A stretch of 64,000 nucleotides of DNA from UBA10438 sp044238605 (GCA_044238605.1 JBIICY010000003.1:62001-126000), one strand, 5' to 3'; numbered from the stretch's first letter, positions 1-8,856 are shown. The notes: generated by a model not told the origin, from the sequence alone. A program made the numbers and translations.

Positions 1-2
1 AG

Positions 3-1331
3 ATCCCCGACCTCATCACTGCTGGAGCAAAGTACCAGCCTACACAGTGCTTCCTGCAGCTTCCGAATGGAACATTCGAACCCTTCGATGCCGGCCTTGA
101 CGATGCCGTTGAGTCGGAGGATATCGATCTGGTGTTGGTGGATATTGATAACGATAAAGACCTTGACCTCGTAGTAGTGACAGGGGGCTCGGAGTTCGAA
201 CCCGACGATGTTGAGTTGCACGACCGTGTGTATCGGAACAACGGTAAGGGTGTCTTTGCGCGTCTACCCGAAGAGCTCGCTACCACTGTTGCTGGATCGT
301 GCGTGGTTTCAGCAGACATGGATCGGGACGGAGACAATGACCTTTTCATCGGAGGCAGAGTTGTTCCGGGGCGATTCCCAGAACTGGCGCCGAGTGCGCT
401 GTACGCTAATGTGAAGGGGCATTTTGTGGATGTCACGGACAGTCTCGCTCCTGGACTTCGCTTTGCGGGAATGACGTCTTCTGCTCTGTGGGTAGACATC
501 GACAATGACAATGATCAGGACCTCGTCGTGGTGGGCGAATGGATGGCGCCACGTGTATGGCGCAATACGAAAGGCCGGTTTGCAGAGGCAACTACGGAGC
601 TGGGACTCGACTCACTTCTCGGATGGTGGGCCGTTGTGAGGGCCGCTGATATCGACGGAGATGGTGATCAAGACCTCCTTCTGGGCAATAACGGAACGAA
701 CTGTCAGTTTGCCCCCTTACCCTCATCACCAATTGAGTGCTTCGCCGCAGACTACGATGACAACGGGTCTCTGGATCCGCTTGTGTTTCGCTATGTAGAG
801 GGAAAACTCGTCCCGACTCGGGGCCGGTCTACCATCACATCGCACATGCCCACGCTTACGCGCAAGTTCACAACGTATGCTGCCTTTGCCGAGGCAACGA
901 TTAACGATATCCTTACCAAAGAGCAACAGGCAGCTTCGACGCATCTCGTTGTCAAGACGTTCCATTCAGGAATCCTTCGGAACAATGGGGGTGCATTTAC
1001 ATTTGAGCCATTCCCAGACATTGCTCAGGCCGCTCCGATAAAAGATATGCTTGCAGATGACGTCGATGGTGACGGCGACGTAGATATCATCGCCATTGGC
1101 AATACGCGGACGGCTGACGGGGATAACATTGGCTACGACGGTGGTATCGGGGTTGTGCTGAAGAACACCGGTGCCGGCAGGTTCACACCAATGCCTGCAA
1201 GTGAAAGTGGCCTGGCAATTCATCGAGAATGTCGCAGAATCGTCCGAATTCCCCGGCAAGCCGGAAAACCGTTGATTGCGATAACAACAAATTCATCCAC
1301 TCCAGTGCTTTTGGGAACACCAGTTGAGTAA
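3..1331 (+). CDS. VCBS/FG-GAP repeat protein (5' partial)
   Basis: The reading frame is open from base 3, so the true start lies before the window; 442 codons are visible. The protein carries repeated calcium-binding FG-GAP/VCBS motifs of the type DIDNDKDLDL, D-DRDGDNDLF, DIDNDNDQDLVV, DIDGDGDQDLLLG and DDVDGDGDVDII, spaced as in beta-propeller blades. Such proteins are extracellular or on the cell surface; no enzymatic motif is visible. It is followed after 24 bases by a vanadium haloperoxidase-like gene and then an HmuY-like lipoprotein, all on the same strand, so a shared surface function is likely. No sorting domain is evident at the C-terminus. Family assignment is secure, function unknown. 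Confidence 0.85.
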   Translation: MPDLITAGAKYQPTQCFLQLPNGTFEPFDAGLDDAVESEDIDLVLVDIDNDKDLDLVVVTGGSEFEPDDVELHDRVYRNNGKGVFARLPEELATTVAGSCVVSADMDRDGDNDLFIGGRVVPGRFPELAPSALYANVKGHFVDVTDSLAPGLRFAGMTSSALWVDIDNDNDQDLVVVGEWMAPRVWRNTKGRFAEATTELGLDSLLGWWAVVRAADIDGDGDQDLLLGNNGTNCQFAPLPSSPIECFAADYDDNGSLDPLVFRYVEGKLVPTRGRSTITSHMPTLTRKFTTYAAFAEATINDILTKEQQAASTHLVVKTFHSGILRNNGGAFTFEPFPDIAQAAPIKDMLADDVDGDGDVDIIAIGNTRTADGDNIGYDGGIGVVLKNTGAGRFTPMPASESGLAIHRECRRIVRIPRQAGKPLIAITTNSSTPVLLGTPVE

Positions 1332-1343
1332 GGCTCAAAAGCG

Positions 1344-1351
1344 TAGTTTTG
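1344..1351 (+). promoter_or_regulatory. -7 type promoter box (TAGTTTTG)
   Basis: TAGTTTTG matches the Bacteroidota -7 consensus TAnnTTTG and ends 4 bases before the ATG at 1356. A TTG at 1324-1326 could be the -33 element (17-base gap). With this spacing the transcript would start at or inside the start codon; no Shine-Dalgarno sequence is present. Confidence 0.5.
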
Positions 1352-1355
1352 CCAC

Positions 1356-2669
1356 ATGAGAGCTTTGCTTTGTACACTCCTGTGTGCCTTCGGCGTTACT
1401 GCGACACAAGCGCAGACGACTTCTCTCACGGGTGAAGACATCGTTCATCAGTGGAACCGGCTGGTGATCGAGGTCATCATGGAGGATGGCTTCGGTCCGC
1501 CAGTAGCTGCCCGCATCCATTCATATGCAAACCTTGCAGGCTACCAAGCAGCATTTTATGCTGATCCAACATATACCAGCATGGTGGGCAAGCTAAATGG
1601 GTTTACGTCATGCCCCCTGCCTTCATCAGATTCCACCTATGACTGGCGTGTGTCTGCTGTTGCCGCATATCAGGTTGCCTGCAGTAAGCTTCTGTATCGA
1701 ATTGTCTTTTCGGACAGTCTGGCCCGAGTGCATTTCGAAAAGCTCAGTAAAGAAGTGTCTGCCGATGTGTTCCGGCGATCAAAAGATTTTGGCGTAGCCG
1801 TTGGCAAGGCTATCAACGCCTATGCTAAGGCAGATGGGTATTCCCGTACACAGGGTCTGCCGGATTATGAATGGCCGCGCTGTGATTCCTGTTGGATTCC
1901 CACACCCCCAAATTTTGCACGTCCGCTTTCCCCATACTGCGGTCAGGTTCGAACAATTGTGCTCAAGAGTGCAAGTGAGTTTCCTGTGCCGCCAAGTATC
2001 AAGTTCTCGCTAGAAACGGGCTCGGCATTCTACAAGGCCGCATTGGAAGTGATAGAAACGACTCGAAATCTAACAGCTGAACAACGGGCGATTGCCAATT
2101 TCTGGAACGATAATCCAGTGCTGACAAACTACCATGGCCATTTCATCTATAATTCTCGTCAGATTTCACCCGGCGGACACTGGATGAACATCGCCGAGCA
2201 GGTGATGGTACAGCAGAAGACTCCAATGGTGCGTTGTATGGAGGTATACTCAACGCTGGCGTTCGGGCTGTTTGATGGGTTCACAGCATGCTGGCAGGAA
2301 AAGTTCCGTGGTAACCTGATCCGCCCTGTTACCTACATCAACAAATACATCGACAAAACCTGGGAACCTTTGCTACAGACTCCACCGTTTCCCGAGCATG
2401 CCAGTGGCCACTCAACTATTACGGCCGCTGCTGCCGAGATCCTTACACATCACTTTGGAGATGTAGCGTTCGTGGACAGTACTGAAACGCCGTTTGGGTG
2501 GCCTGCCAGGTCGTTCAAGAGTTTTCGTGCGGCAGCCGACGAGGCCTCCGTCAGCCGCCTGTACGGTGGAATCCACTACCGCAGGGGGTGTGATGCAGGC
2601 AACGAGCACGGTAAAATGATTGGCAAAGCTGTGATCGACAGAGTTAAGCTAGTAAAGAGCAAAGAATGA
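1356..2669 (+). CDS. Vanadium-dependent haloperoxidase / PAP2-like protein
   Basis: A 437-residue exported protein with an N-terminal signal peptide (residues 1-19, ending TQAQ). The three blocks of the vanadium haloperoxidase/PAP2 fold are visible: KFRGNLIRP (Kx6RP) near residue 316, PEHASGH near 346, and SRLYGGIH near 400. Together these bind vanadate or phosphate and hold the catalytic histidine. The metal-ligating final part (HYRRGCDAG) fits the bacterial bromoperoxidase-like subgroup. It may oxidise halides or act as a phosphatase; sequence alone cannot decide. It lies just downstream of a VCBS-repeat gene, a pairing I recall from Bacteroidota genomes, and its stop overlaps the next start by 4 bases. 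Confidence 0.85.
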   Translation: MRALLCTLLCAFGVTATQAQTTSLTGEDIVHQWNRLVIEVIMEDGFGPPVAARIHSYANLAGYQAAFYADPTYTSMVGKLNGFTSCPLPSSDSTYDWRVSAVAAYQVACSKLLYRIVFSDSLARVHFEKLSKEVSADVFRRSKDFGVAVGKAINAYAKADGYSRTQGLPDYEWPRCDSCWIPTPPNFARPLSPYCGQVRTIVLKSASEFPVPPSIKFSLETGSAFYKAALEVIETTRNLTAEQRAIANFWNDNPVLTNYHGHFIYNSRQISPGGHWMNIAEQVMVQQKTPMVRCMEVYSTLAFGLFDGFTACWQEKFRGNLIRPVTYINKYIDKTWEPLLQTPPFPEHASGHSTITAAAAEILTHHFGDVAFVDSTETPFGWPARSFKSFRAAADEASVSRLYGGIHYRRGCDAGNEHGKMIGKAVIDRVKLVKSKE

Positions 2670-3268
2670 TACGTATCTGTAACCTCTTTCTATTCGCCCT
2701 TCTGATCGTGTCATGCGGTTCAGACCAGCCCACTGGTCCAGTTGCTGTAGACACAACGGTGGTCTCGTTTGAGAATATTCGTCCAGACAGCACCATCGGC
2801 TGGGTCTACTACTCATTCGATGCGTCAAAGGTAGTTCCATCGGACAGCGTCTCAGGTTCAAACTGGGATATTCGTATGCCCTACATTCTGTGCTGCGGCA
2901 ACACAAAGTCTATCCCAGTGCAGCTGAATTCCGGGCCGAATGGAACCGGAGGATCAGTGCAGGGGGCTGTTGTAACAGCCAGGTTTGAGAATATCAGTGT
3001 TATGCCGTCTGCAACGGTTTTGCGCGTGGATGATCGTGACAACCCAGTGGTTCCTCTTCCTGTGCTTGGATCGAACATCTTCTTTGTCTACGACATTGCC
3101 TCGCATACACTTCGACCAAGTCCAGACAAGGTTCTAATCGTCAAAACGTCTTCCAACAAGCTCTGGAAGTTTCAGATCACGAGCATCTATAAAGACGCTC
3201 AACAAAATCCGACGCAGGATACTCCCATCGGATTTTACCATTTTCGTAGCGCACAAATAGCTCAGTAG
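2666..3268 (+). CDS. HmuY-like lipoprotein
   Basis: A 200-residue lipoprotein with lipobox IVSC near residue 17. Features of the HmuY heme-binding family are present: an early YYSFDASK strand, a central SNWDIRMP (the W-D-I block), a glycine-rich NSGPNGTGGS turn, and the terminal part FVYDIASHTLRP...KVLIVKTSSNKLWKFQI followed by a YKDAQ turn. HmuY proteins sit on the outer membrane and capture heme or similar ligands for a TonB receptor; no HmuR-type receptor is adjacent here. The ATG overlaps the haloperoxidase stop (ATGA), indicating translational coupling. A link between heme-binding and haloperoxidase function is inference. Confidence 0.7.
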   Translation: MIRICNLFLFALLIVSCGSDQPTGPVAVDTTVVSFENIRPDSTIGWVYYSFDASKVVPSDSVSGSNWDIRMPYILCCGNTKSIPVQLNSGPNGTGGSVQGAVVTARFENISVMPSATVLRVDDRDNPVVPLPVLGSNIFFVYDIASHTLRPSPDKVLIVKTSSNKLWKFQITSIYKDAQQNPTQDTPIGFYHFRSAQIAQ

Positions 3269-3277
3269 GAGAAAAGA

Positions 3278-4264
3278 ATGTACGGTAACATCTCGGTGAT
3301 CGACGCGACACCAACAAACGAAGGACATCAGGACGACCCAGTTAAGCTGGAAGAGTTCGAAGCCAAGATTGCTCGCGGTGAGAAAATCGAACCGCACGAT
3401 TGGATGCCATCTGAATACAGACGTCAGCTCATCCGCATGATCGAGCAGCATGCACACTCGGAAGTCATCGGCGCACTGCCCGAGGGAACGTGGATTACAC
3501 GTGCTCCGGGGTTCAAGAGGAAGATCGCGCTGATGGCCAAGGTACAGGACGAAATTGGGCATGCGCAGCTCTTGTACTCTGCGGCCGAGACGCTAGGCAA
3601 GCCCCGTGAGAAGATGATCGACGATCTGTTGAACGGAAAGTCGAAGTACTCAAATGTGTTCAATTACCCTGCACTTACGTGGGCAGATACAGCAGTCATA
3701 GCATGGCTGATCGATGCATCGGCGATCATTAACCAGGTAGCGAATTCAAAAGGTTCTTATGCTCCATATGCACGTGCGTTAGAGCGTATCTGCATGGAAG
3801 AGTCGTTCCACCTGAAGTATGGATATGACAACGTTGTTGCTCTTGCAACGGGTACGCCGAAGCAGCGTGAAATGCTCCAGGAAGCATTCAACCGTTGGTG
3901 GCGTCCGATCATGCACTTCTTTGGTCCACCGGATGTTGCGAGCCAGCATACCGAAAAGCTCATGAAGTGGAAGGTAAAGATGGCTACCAATGACGATATG
4001 CGTCAGCAGTTCTTTAATCAGTACGTCCCAAAAATACTTGAACTTGGTCTTGAGATTCCTGATCCGGAGCTAAAGAAGGACCCTGCGACAGGGAAGTGGG
4101 AATACGGCGATCCGGACTGGAGTGAGTTCAAGCGGGTGATCAACGGTGACGGACCATGCAACAAGGAACGCATTGCGGTGCGTCGTATGGCTGAAGAACA
4201 AGGCCGCTGGGTGCGTGAAGCGCTCGCACGCCCATCGGAAAAGTACATGGCGCCTCACGCGTAA
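3278..4264 (+). CDS. paaA: 1,2-phenylacetyl-CoA epoxidase subunit PaaA (orphan)
   Basis: At 328 residues, this closely resembles PaaA, the di-iron catalytic subunit that epoxidises phenylacetyl-CoA. Ferritin-like metal ligands can be seen as ExxH pairs: E-IGHAQLLY near residue 93 and EESFHLKYGY near 177. A tail typical of PaaA (GDPDWSEFKRVINGDGPCNKERI) is complete. A good Shine-Dalgarno (aggag) precedes the ATG. The usual partners paaB, paaC, paaD and paaE are not within the window: upstream is an HmuY-like gene, and a strong terminator follows, so the gene ends its transcription unit. It is intact and shows no decay. Partners may be elsewhere in the genome. Confidence 0.9.
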   Translation: MYGNISVIDATPTNEGHQDDPVKLEEFEAKIARGEKIEPHDWMPSEYRRQLIRMIEQHAHSEVIGALPEGTWITRAPGFKRKIALMAKVQDEIGHAQLLYSAAETLGKPREKMIDDLLNGKSKYSNVFNYPALTWADTAVIAWLIDASAIINQVANSKGSYAPYARALERICMEESFHLKYGYDNVVALATGTPKQREMLQEAFNRWWRPIMHFFGPPDVASQHTEKLMKWKVKMATNDDMRQQFFNQYVPKILELGLEIPDPELKKDPATGKWEYGDPDWSEFKRVINGDGPCNKERIAVRRMAEEQGRWVREALARPSEKYMAPHA

Positions 4265-4289
4265 CTCTAACAATCAGCTACAGAAAATT

Positions 4290-4330
4290 GCCCAGCTCGT
4301 GAATTGACACGGGCTGGGCGTTGTATTTTT
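4290..4330 (+). terminator. Rho-independent terminator after paaA
   Basis: A 12-bp stem (4290-4301 with 4308-4319, one G-U pair, loop aattga) is followed by a T-rich run (gttgtattttt). It lies between paaA and mazG and excludes any mazG start upstream of it. Confidence 0.9.
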
Positions 4331-4366
4331 GGGGCTTGTCTTTTTCCAACGATCAAGGCGGCCATA

Positions 4367-5164
4367 GTGCCAACACCAGTTCCACATCCCGCGAATCCCG
4401 CTGACACGCTCTCTCAATTCGAGGCATTCGTTCGGCTTGTTACAATACTGCGCCAGCAATGCCCATGGGATATGAAGCAGACGCACGACTCGATCTCGCA
4501 TCTTCTTCTTGAAGAAGCATACGAGACTATCGAATCGATACAAAACGCTGATGACAAGGAATTCTCCAAGGAGCTCGGGGACATTCTGCTTCATGTGGTG
4601 ATGCATGCAGTGATGGCTGAACAGCGTGGTGCATTTTCGCTGCGGGACATCATCGAGCAGGAGTTTAACAAGCTCGTCAATAGGCATCCGCACATCTTCG
4701 AAGGCGAAAATGCCGTTGATGAGAAAACCGTTCTGCAGAACTGGGAAACCCTTAAGATGAAGGAAGGCCGCAGCTCAATCCTCGATGGCGTGCCCAAAGC
4801 GCTACCAGCTGCGCTGCGTGCGCAGCGCGTTCAGGAGAAGGCTGCCAATGTTGGCTTCGACTGGCATGATCGTAAAGACGTGTGGGCAAAGGTAGACGAA
4901 GAACTTGGTGAGCTGCAGGTGGAGATTTCTTCTGGCGACGCCGACGGGATAGAACGCGAGTTTGGAGATGTTTTGTTCGCGCTGGTCAATGCCGCACGTC
5001 ATGAGGGCGTTGTTGCCGAACATGCCCTGCACCGTACAATCGGTACGTTTATGAGTCGGTTTCAGCATATCGAGACCCGCGCAGCAGAGAACGGTCGGGA
5101 GCTGCGGTCCATGACGCTTGAAGAGATGGATAGATATTGGGATGAAGCGAAAGGGAAGAAATGA
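4367..5164 (+). CDS. mazG: Nucleoside triphosphate pyrophosphohydrolase MazG
   Basis: A 265-residue protein with two tandem MazG domains, hydrolysing NTPs to NMPs plus pyrophosphate as a house-cleaning activity. Domain 1 has CPWDMKQTHDSI, the metal-binding LLEEAYE and KELGDILLHVV; domain 2 has DEELGELQ and REFGDVLFALVN, the EExxE/ExxD signature. I chose the GTG at 4367, after an aagg Shine-Dalgarno, because a longer TTG-initiated frame would run across the terminator hairpin and the first in-frame ATG would cut into domain 1. The 3' end overlaps the next gene by 4 bases (ATGA). Confidence 0.93.
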   Translation: MPTPVPHPANPADTLSQFEAFVRLVTILRQQCPWDMKQTHDSISHLLLEEAYETIESIQNADDKEFSKELGDILLHVVMHAVMAEQRGAFSLRDIIEQEFNKLVNRHPHIFEGENAVDEKTVLQNWETLKMKEGRSSILDGVPKALPAALRAQRVQEKAANVGFDWHDRKDVWAKVDEELGELQVEISSGDADGIEREFGDVLFALVNAARHEGVVAEHALHRTIGTFMSRFQHIETRAAENGRELRSMTLEEMDRYWDEAKGKK

Positions 5165-6372
5165 GGCTGTTCCTCTTCTGTGCAGTCTGCTGTTCAGTTT
5201 TGATATCATGTTCCGGCTCGTCAGATGATGCACAGGCCGAAATGCAGCGCAAACAGGATTCACTAGATCGATACAATGACTCGATCGCCACTGCGGCTAA
5301 GAGCGACCAAGATGCAATTGATACGTCGTCGTTTACGATTACTGACTCTACAATTCAGATAAAGAACGATACATATCCCCGTCCAGCAGGCCGAGTCGTG
5401 AACTTGTTGGTTACCGGTATCGACGCGCGCCTGGGTGAACACTCTGGAAGAGCAGATGCCAATCACGTTGTCCGGTTTTTTCTCGACTCTGGCTGCGTCG
5501 AAGTGATCTCCATTCCCCGCGGAACATATGCCGATGCTGGATATCCCGATACAAGCCAGTTCAACATGATTGCAAACGTGCGCACGGCTCGTGGGCAAAC
5601 GGCATATCTGAACGAGGCAGCAAAGATTGCTCAAGTTCCCAAAATCGATTACTGGGTCGAGTTTGGCTTCTCACAGGCCATCGGCCTTCTTGAGCTGATG
5701 GGTTACAAGGATAACGCATCGTCCACCCTACGTGTGCTGCGTTCAAGAAAGGCCTATGCAACTGGTGATTATCAGCGATCCTACAACCAGGGCCAATTCA
5801 TCAGGCAGGCCATTTTGCGGACGTTTGATAAGACCGACGACATACTTGGCCAGCTTGCAATGCGTGCTGCCCTTGTGATCGTTGAGACGAATTTGACGTA
5901 CGATGCAACACAGTACCTTCTGAATGAACTGCGTTCGCACGGCTTTTCTTCGACGACAGGTCAGCGAGCCTGGGTACGAATGAAACCCGAGATGATTTCT
6001 CGTTTTCAGGTGTTTGATTTCGACTCATCAGGCGTTAACAACCTGGACGCACAGATCTCGAAGCGAGTAGACCCCACAATCCCTGATAGTGTGGCTAAGC
6101 GGGCTGCCGATTATGAGCGCAGACTATCAGGGATAATCGAGAAAGCCGCCGCTGATAGTGCAAAATCTCCACGGAAGGTGATTACGAGTCTTCATAGGCC
6201 GTTTTCTCAGAGATCATGGCTACAGATCCAGGATAAGCGCAGGCGTGCTGCTATGAAGAACCGCATTTGCGGACTGCTCATCAGTGCATATTCACGAACT
6301 GGACAGCAGAATTCCGTTGCCCAGGTTCAGCAGTTCCTGGATATCGATAATAAGGCTAACGCAGGTAGGTAA
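5161..6372 (+). CDS. LytR-CpsA-Psr (LCP) family lipoprotein
   Basis: A 403-residue lipoprotein (lipobox LISC, residue 17) with a Ser/Asp-rich linker and then an LCP domain: LLVTGIDAR near residue 81, the GRADANHVV stretch and VEVISIPRGTYAD near 116 correspond to the GsD, sRsDt and SIPRD motifs that bind polyprenyl pyrophosphate. LCP proteins attach glycopolymers to cell wall or surface carriers. The final roughly 90 residues are Arg/Lys-rich and outside the domain. It is translationally coupled to mazG and overlaps the convergent EnvC-like gene by 17 bases. LCP proteins are best known in Gram-positives, so the acceptor in this diderm is unclear. Confidence 0.75.
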   Translation: MRLFLFCAVCCSVLISCSGSSDDAQAEMQRKQDSLDRYNDSIATAAKSDQDAIDTSSFTITDSTIQIKNDTYPRPAGRVVNLLVTGIDARLGEHSGRADANHVVRFFLDSGCVEVISIPRGTYADAGYPDTSQFNMIANVRTARGQTAYLNEAAKIAQVPKIDYWVEFGFSQAIGLLELMGYKDNASSTLRVLRSRKAYATGDYQRSYNQGQFIRQAILRTFDKTDDILGQLAMRAALVIVETNLTYDATQYLLNELRSHGFSSTTGQRAWVRMKPEMISRFQVFDFDSSGVNNLDAQISKRVDPTIPDSVAKRAADYERRLSGIIEKAAADSAKSPRKVITSLHRPFSQRSWLQIQDKRRRAAMKNRICGLLISAYSRTGQQNSVAQVQQFLDIDNKANAGR

Positions 6373-7552
6373 GGGGATTAATCCGCTTACCGTCGATCCA
6401 GATCTCGAAGTGAACAACATCTCCATCGAGATTACTACCGCTTGCACCGATGCGGCTGCCTTGGCGTACTTCTGTTCCTCGCTGCACAGAAACACTGGCA
6501 AGATTGGCGTATACGGTTCGGAATCCGTTGAGATGATCAACGATGACGAGAGATCCAAATCCTGGAAGCCATGTTACTGTTGAAACCTGCCCCTTTGCAA
6601 CACATGCTACACTGGTCCCCGTCGAAGCCTTGATGTCGATACCAGGATTTTCGTGCGAGGTACCTGTGGATGGATTCGTGTAGGTCCCGTAACCGTGCAG
6701 CACTGAACGACCAGGTGTTGGCCATGGTAGGGAGTTCGTTGTAAATGGGCCACGCTGTGGCGCTGACGATGAAATCGTAGACTGGCGCGAGCTCGTACGA
6801 CCGCGTTTGGTAGGGGGCTCTCCTGGTTTAACCCGCTGTTTCTCCGACGACCGTTTGCTCCGCTCACGTGCAACGAGCTGCTCTATCAAGGAACGAATCT
6901 TCGCAGCGCTCTGCTGTTTCTTTCGCAGCTCTTCCATAAGCTGCTGCTTATTGGCACGGACAGTCTGAATTTCCTTCTTCTGTTGTGTGAGCGCCTGTGC
7001 TACCACAATGCGTTTTTGCTCTTGCTGGCGCAGCGACCTAGCTTGGGCCTGCGACTCATATCCGAGGTCCATCATCCGATCCGAAAGAGAATCGGCTACG
7101 CTGGCTAGCTGCTTCTTCAGAGTAACGGTTGATCGTGTCGATGCCGCGTACAGATAAGGAGCAAGCTCCGATGTTCTTGACAGTCCGCGCTGGCCGGCTA
7201 CATGTTCCTGCATGCTTCTCGTAAGAAGCTTCCAACGGTCTTCAGCGCGGGAAATTGACGTTCGCGTTTGCGTAATCTGTACCTCGACAAACCGCAATGA
7301 ATCTTCCAGCACTGAGAGTCTACCAGAGAGTTCAGCGATAAGGCGTTGGAGATTCTTTTGTTGTCGTTGAGAAGCAGTAAGAGACCGCATCGCACTCGAC
7401 TCGCGTCGGCTAAGGTCGCGAATTCTCTGGCGTGTTGCATCGATCGACTGTCGAAGTCTCTGCAGCTCCTGCTGATGAGTCGCAACAGGCTGCTGAGCTG
7501 CTGTGCTTATCAGAGCAGCTGTCCACATGATGAGCAGCACTACCAGCGGCAT
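6356..7552 (-). CDS. EnvC-like M23 (LytM) protein with coiled coil
   Basis: A 398-residue exported protein: signal peptide (1-19), a long Gln/Arg-rich coiled coil (about 25-240), a basic Ser-rich linker, and a C-terminal LytM domain (about 290-398). The LytM domain looks degenerate. The first motif reads HENPGID with extra residues between the metal ligands His and Asp; the usual YxHL is YANL; and the HxH motif is VVHFE with its first His lost. This matches EnvC/amidase activators rather than active endopeptidases, so a role in switching on a division amidase is likely. Its ATG shares one base with the murA stop, so the two genes are co-transcribed. Confidence 0.8.
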   Translation of the reverse strand: MPLVVLLIMWTAALISTAAQQPVATHQQELQRLRQSIDATRQRIRDLSRRESSAMRSLTASQRQQKNLQRLIAELSGRLSVLEDSLRFVEVQITQTRTSISRAEDRWKLLTRSMQEHVAGQRGLSRTSELAPYLYAASTRSTVTLKKQLASVADSLSDRMMDLGYESQAQARSLRQQEQKRIVVAQALTQQKKEIQTVRANKQQLMEELRKKQQSAAKIRSLIEQLVARERSKRSSEKQRVKPGEPPTKRGRTSSRQSTISSSAPQRGPFTTNSLPWPTPGRSVLHGYGTYTNPSTGTSHENPGIDIKASTGTSVACVAKGQVSTVTWLPGFGSLVIVDHLNGFRTVYANLASVSVQRGTEVRQGSRIGASGSNLDGDVVHFEIWIDGKRINPLTYLR

Positions 7553-8814
7553 TAATACTCTTCTGTGCGATGACGTTCAATGACTGCTCCAAGACCACTG
7601 AGCTTGGCCTCGAGTTGCTCGTATCCACGATCAAGGTGATACACGCGCAGGATCTCCGTTGAACCCTCTGCTACAAGTCCTGCCATAACGAGACTGGCGC
7701 TGGCACGAAGGTCGCTGGACATCACCGTGGCACCTGTGAGCTTATGATCGCCTTTGACAACGCAGTACCCTTCGCCGGTCTCAACGTGTGCTCCAAGACG
7801 TTGGAGTTCCGGTACATATCCGAAACGCGTAGGATAGATGGTGTCCTTGATTCGTGATGCGCCATTGGCAGTCAGCATATATGCAGCCCATTGCGCCTGA
7901 GTATCCGTCGGGAAGCCAGGATAGATCGATGCGGTGATGTCCACAGCTTCAGGAGTTGCGTCCATGCGAACGCGAATTGCATCCTCCTCAACATCAACCG
8001 ATGCACCAGTATCAATGAGCTTCTGCGTCACGGCGTCGAGATGCTCCGGCTCTACGTTTGTAAGCGTAACATCACCACGAGTCATTGCCGCTGCCAGCAT
8101 AAACGTTGCAGCCTCGATTCGGTCGGGAATAGTTGCTGCCGTTACCGGATGGAGCTCATCAACACCCTCGATTTCGAGTGTAGTTGTTCCAATGCCAGAG
8201 ATCTTTGCGCCCATCTGAACGAGCATTGTTGCCAGATTCGTTACTTCAGGTTCAATGGCAACGTTCGTAAGTGTTGTTTGCCCCTTTGCAAGCACAGCGG
8301 CCGACAGCACATTTACTGTTGCACCAACGCTTGAGATGTCGAAATGAAAATGGGTTCCTTGTAGGCGAGGACACGTTGCAATGATGTAGCCGCCAGAGAC
8401 ATCGATCGATGCACCGAGTTTTTCTAGCCCCTTTAAATGAAGGTCTACCGGACGCGGGCCAAAATTGCATCCACCCGGAAGCGAAACGCGGGCTTCGCCA
8501 TAGCGCGCTACAAGAGGCCCCAGAACATAGATCGATGCGCGCATCTGCTTTACGTGTTCGTAGGGGGCTTCAAAACTCGTGATCGAGGATGAATCCAACG
8601 TAAGCGTGTTGCCGTCGAGCTCCATTCCAACACCCATGCTGCCCAGCAGCCGGCTCATTGTGCCGAGATCGCGGTTGTTGGGCGTGTTTGTGAGTGTGAG
8701 TTTGCCATTGGTGAGGAGGCATGTTGGCATCAACGCAAGCGACGCGTTCTTTGCGCCGGAAATGGCGACGCTACCATGAAGGCGAACGCCTCCGTGCACA
8801 AGAAACTTATCCAT
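7552..8814 (-). CDS. murA: UDP-N-acetylglucosamine 1-carboxyvinyltransferase MurA
   Basis: A 420-residue protein that transfers enolpyruvate from PEP to UDP-GlcNAc, the first committed step of peptidoglycan synthesis, in the cytoplasm. Hallmarks are GAKNASL at the N-terminus with the substrate-binding Lys-Asn, and the flexible loop PGGCNFGPRPVDLH carrying the catalytic Cys that is the fosfomycin target. The C-terminal YPGFPTDTQAQ, typical of MurA, is also intact. I place the start at the ATG at 8814. No Shine-Dalgarno is visible, and a TATCTTTG box ends only 3 bases upstream. The stop overlaps the EnvC-like gene by one base. Confidence 0.96.
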   Translation of the reverse strand: MDKFLVHGGVRLHGSVAISGAKNASLALMPTCLLTNGKLTLTNTPNNRDLGTMSRLLGSMGVGMELDGNTLTLDSSSITSFEAPYEHVKQMRASIYVLGPLVARYGEARVSLPGGCNFGPRPVDLHLKGLEKLGASIDVSGGYIIATCPRLQGTHFHFDISSVGATVNVLSAAVLAKGQTTLTNVAIEPEVTNLATMLVQMGAKISGIGTTTLEIEGVDELHPVTAATIPDRIEAATFMLAAAMTRGDVTLTNVEPEHLDAVTQKLIDTGASVDVEEDAIRVRMDATPEAVDITASIYPGFPTDTQAQWAAYMLTANGASRIKDTIYPTRFGYVPELQRLGAHVETGEGYCVVKGDHKLTGATVMSSDLRASASLVMAGLVAEGSTEILRVYHLDRGYEQLEAKLSGLGAVIERHRTEEY

Positions 8815-8817
8815 GCA

Positions 8818-8825
8818 CAAAGATA
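8818..8825 (-). promoter_or_regulatory. -7 type promoter box for murA (TATCTTTG)
   Basis: On the minus strand TATCTTTG fits TAnnTTTG exactly and ends 3 bases before the murA ATG, predicting a leaderless mRNA. No clear -33 TTG was found. Confidence 0.5.
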
Positions 8826-8856
8826 GGGGGCAGAGGTTCGGTTTTATTGACTTCTG

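Noticed and set aside
4304..4366. TTG-initiated N-terminal extension of mazG
   Set aside because: It covers the right arm of the paaA terminator and encodes sequence not seen in MazG; GTG 4367 fits better.
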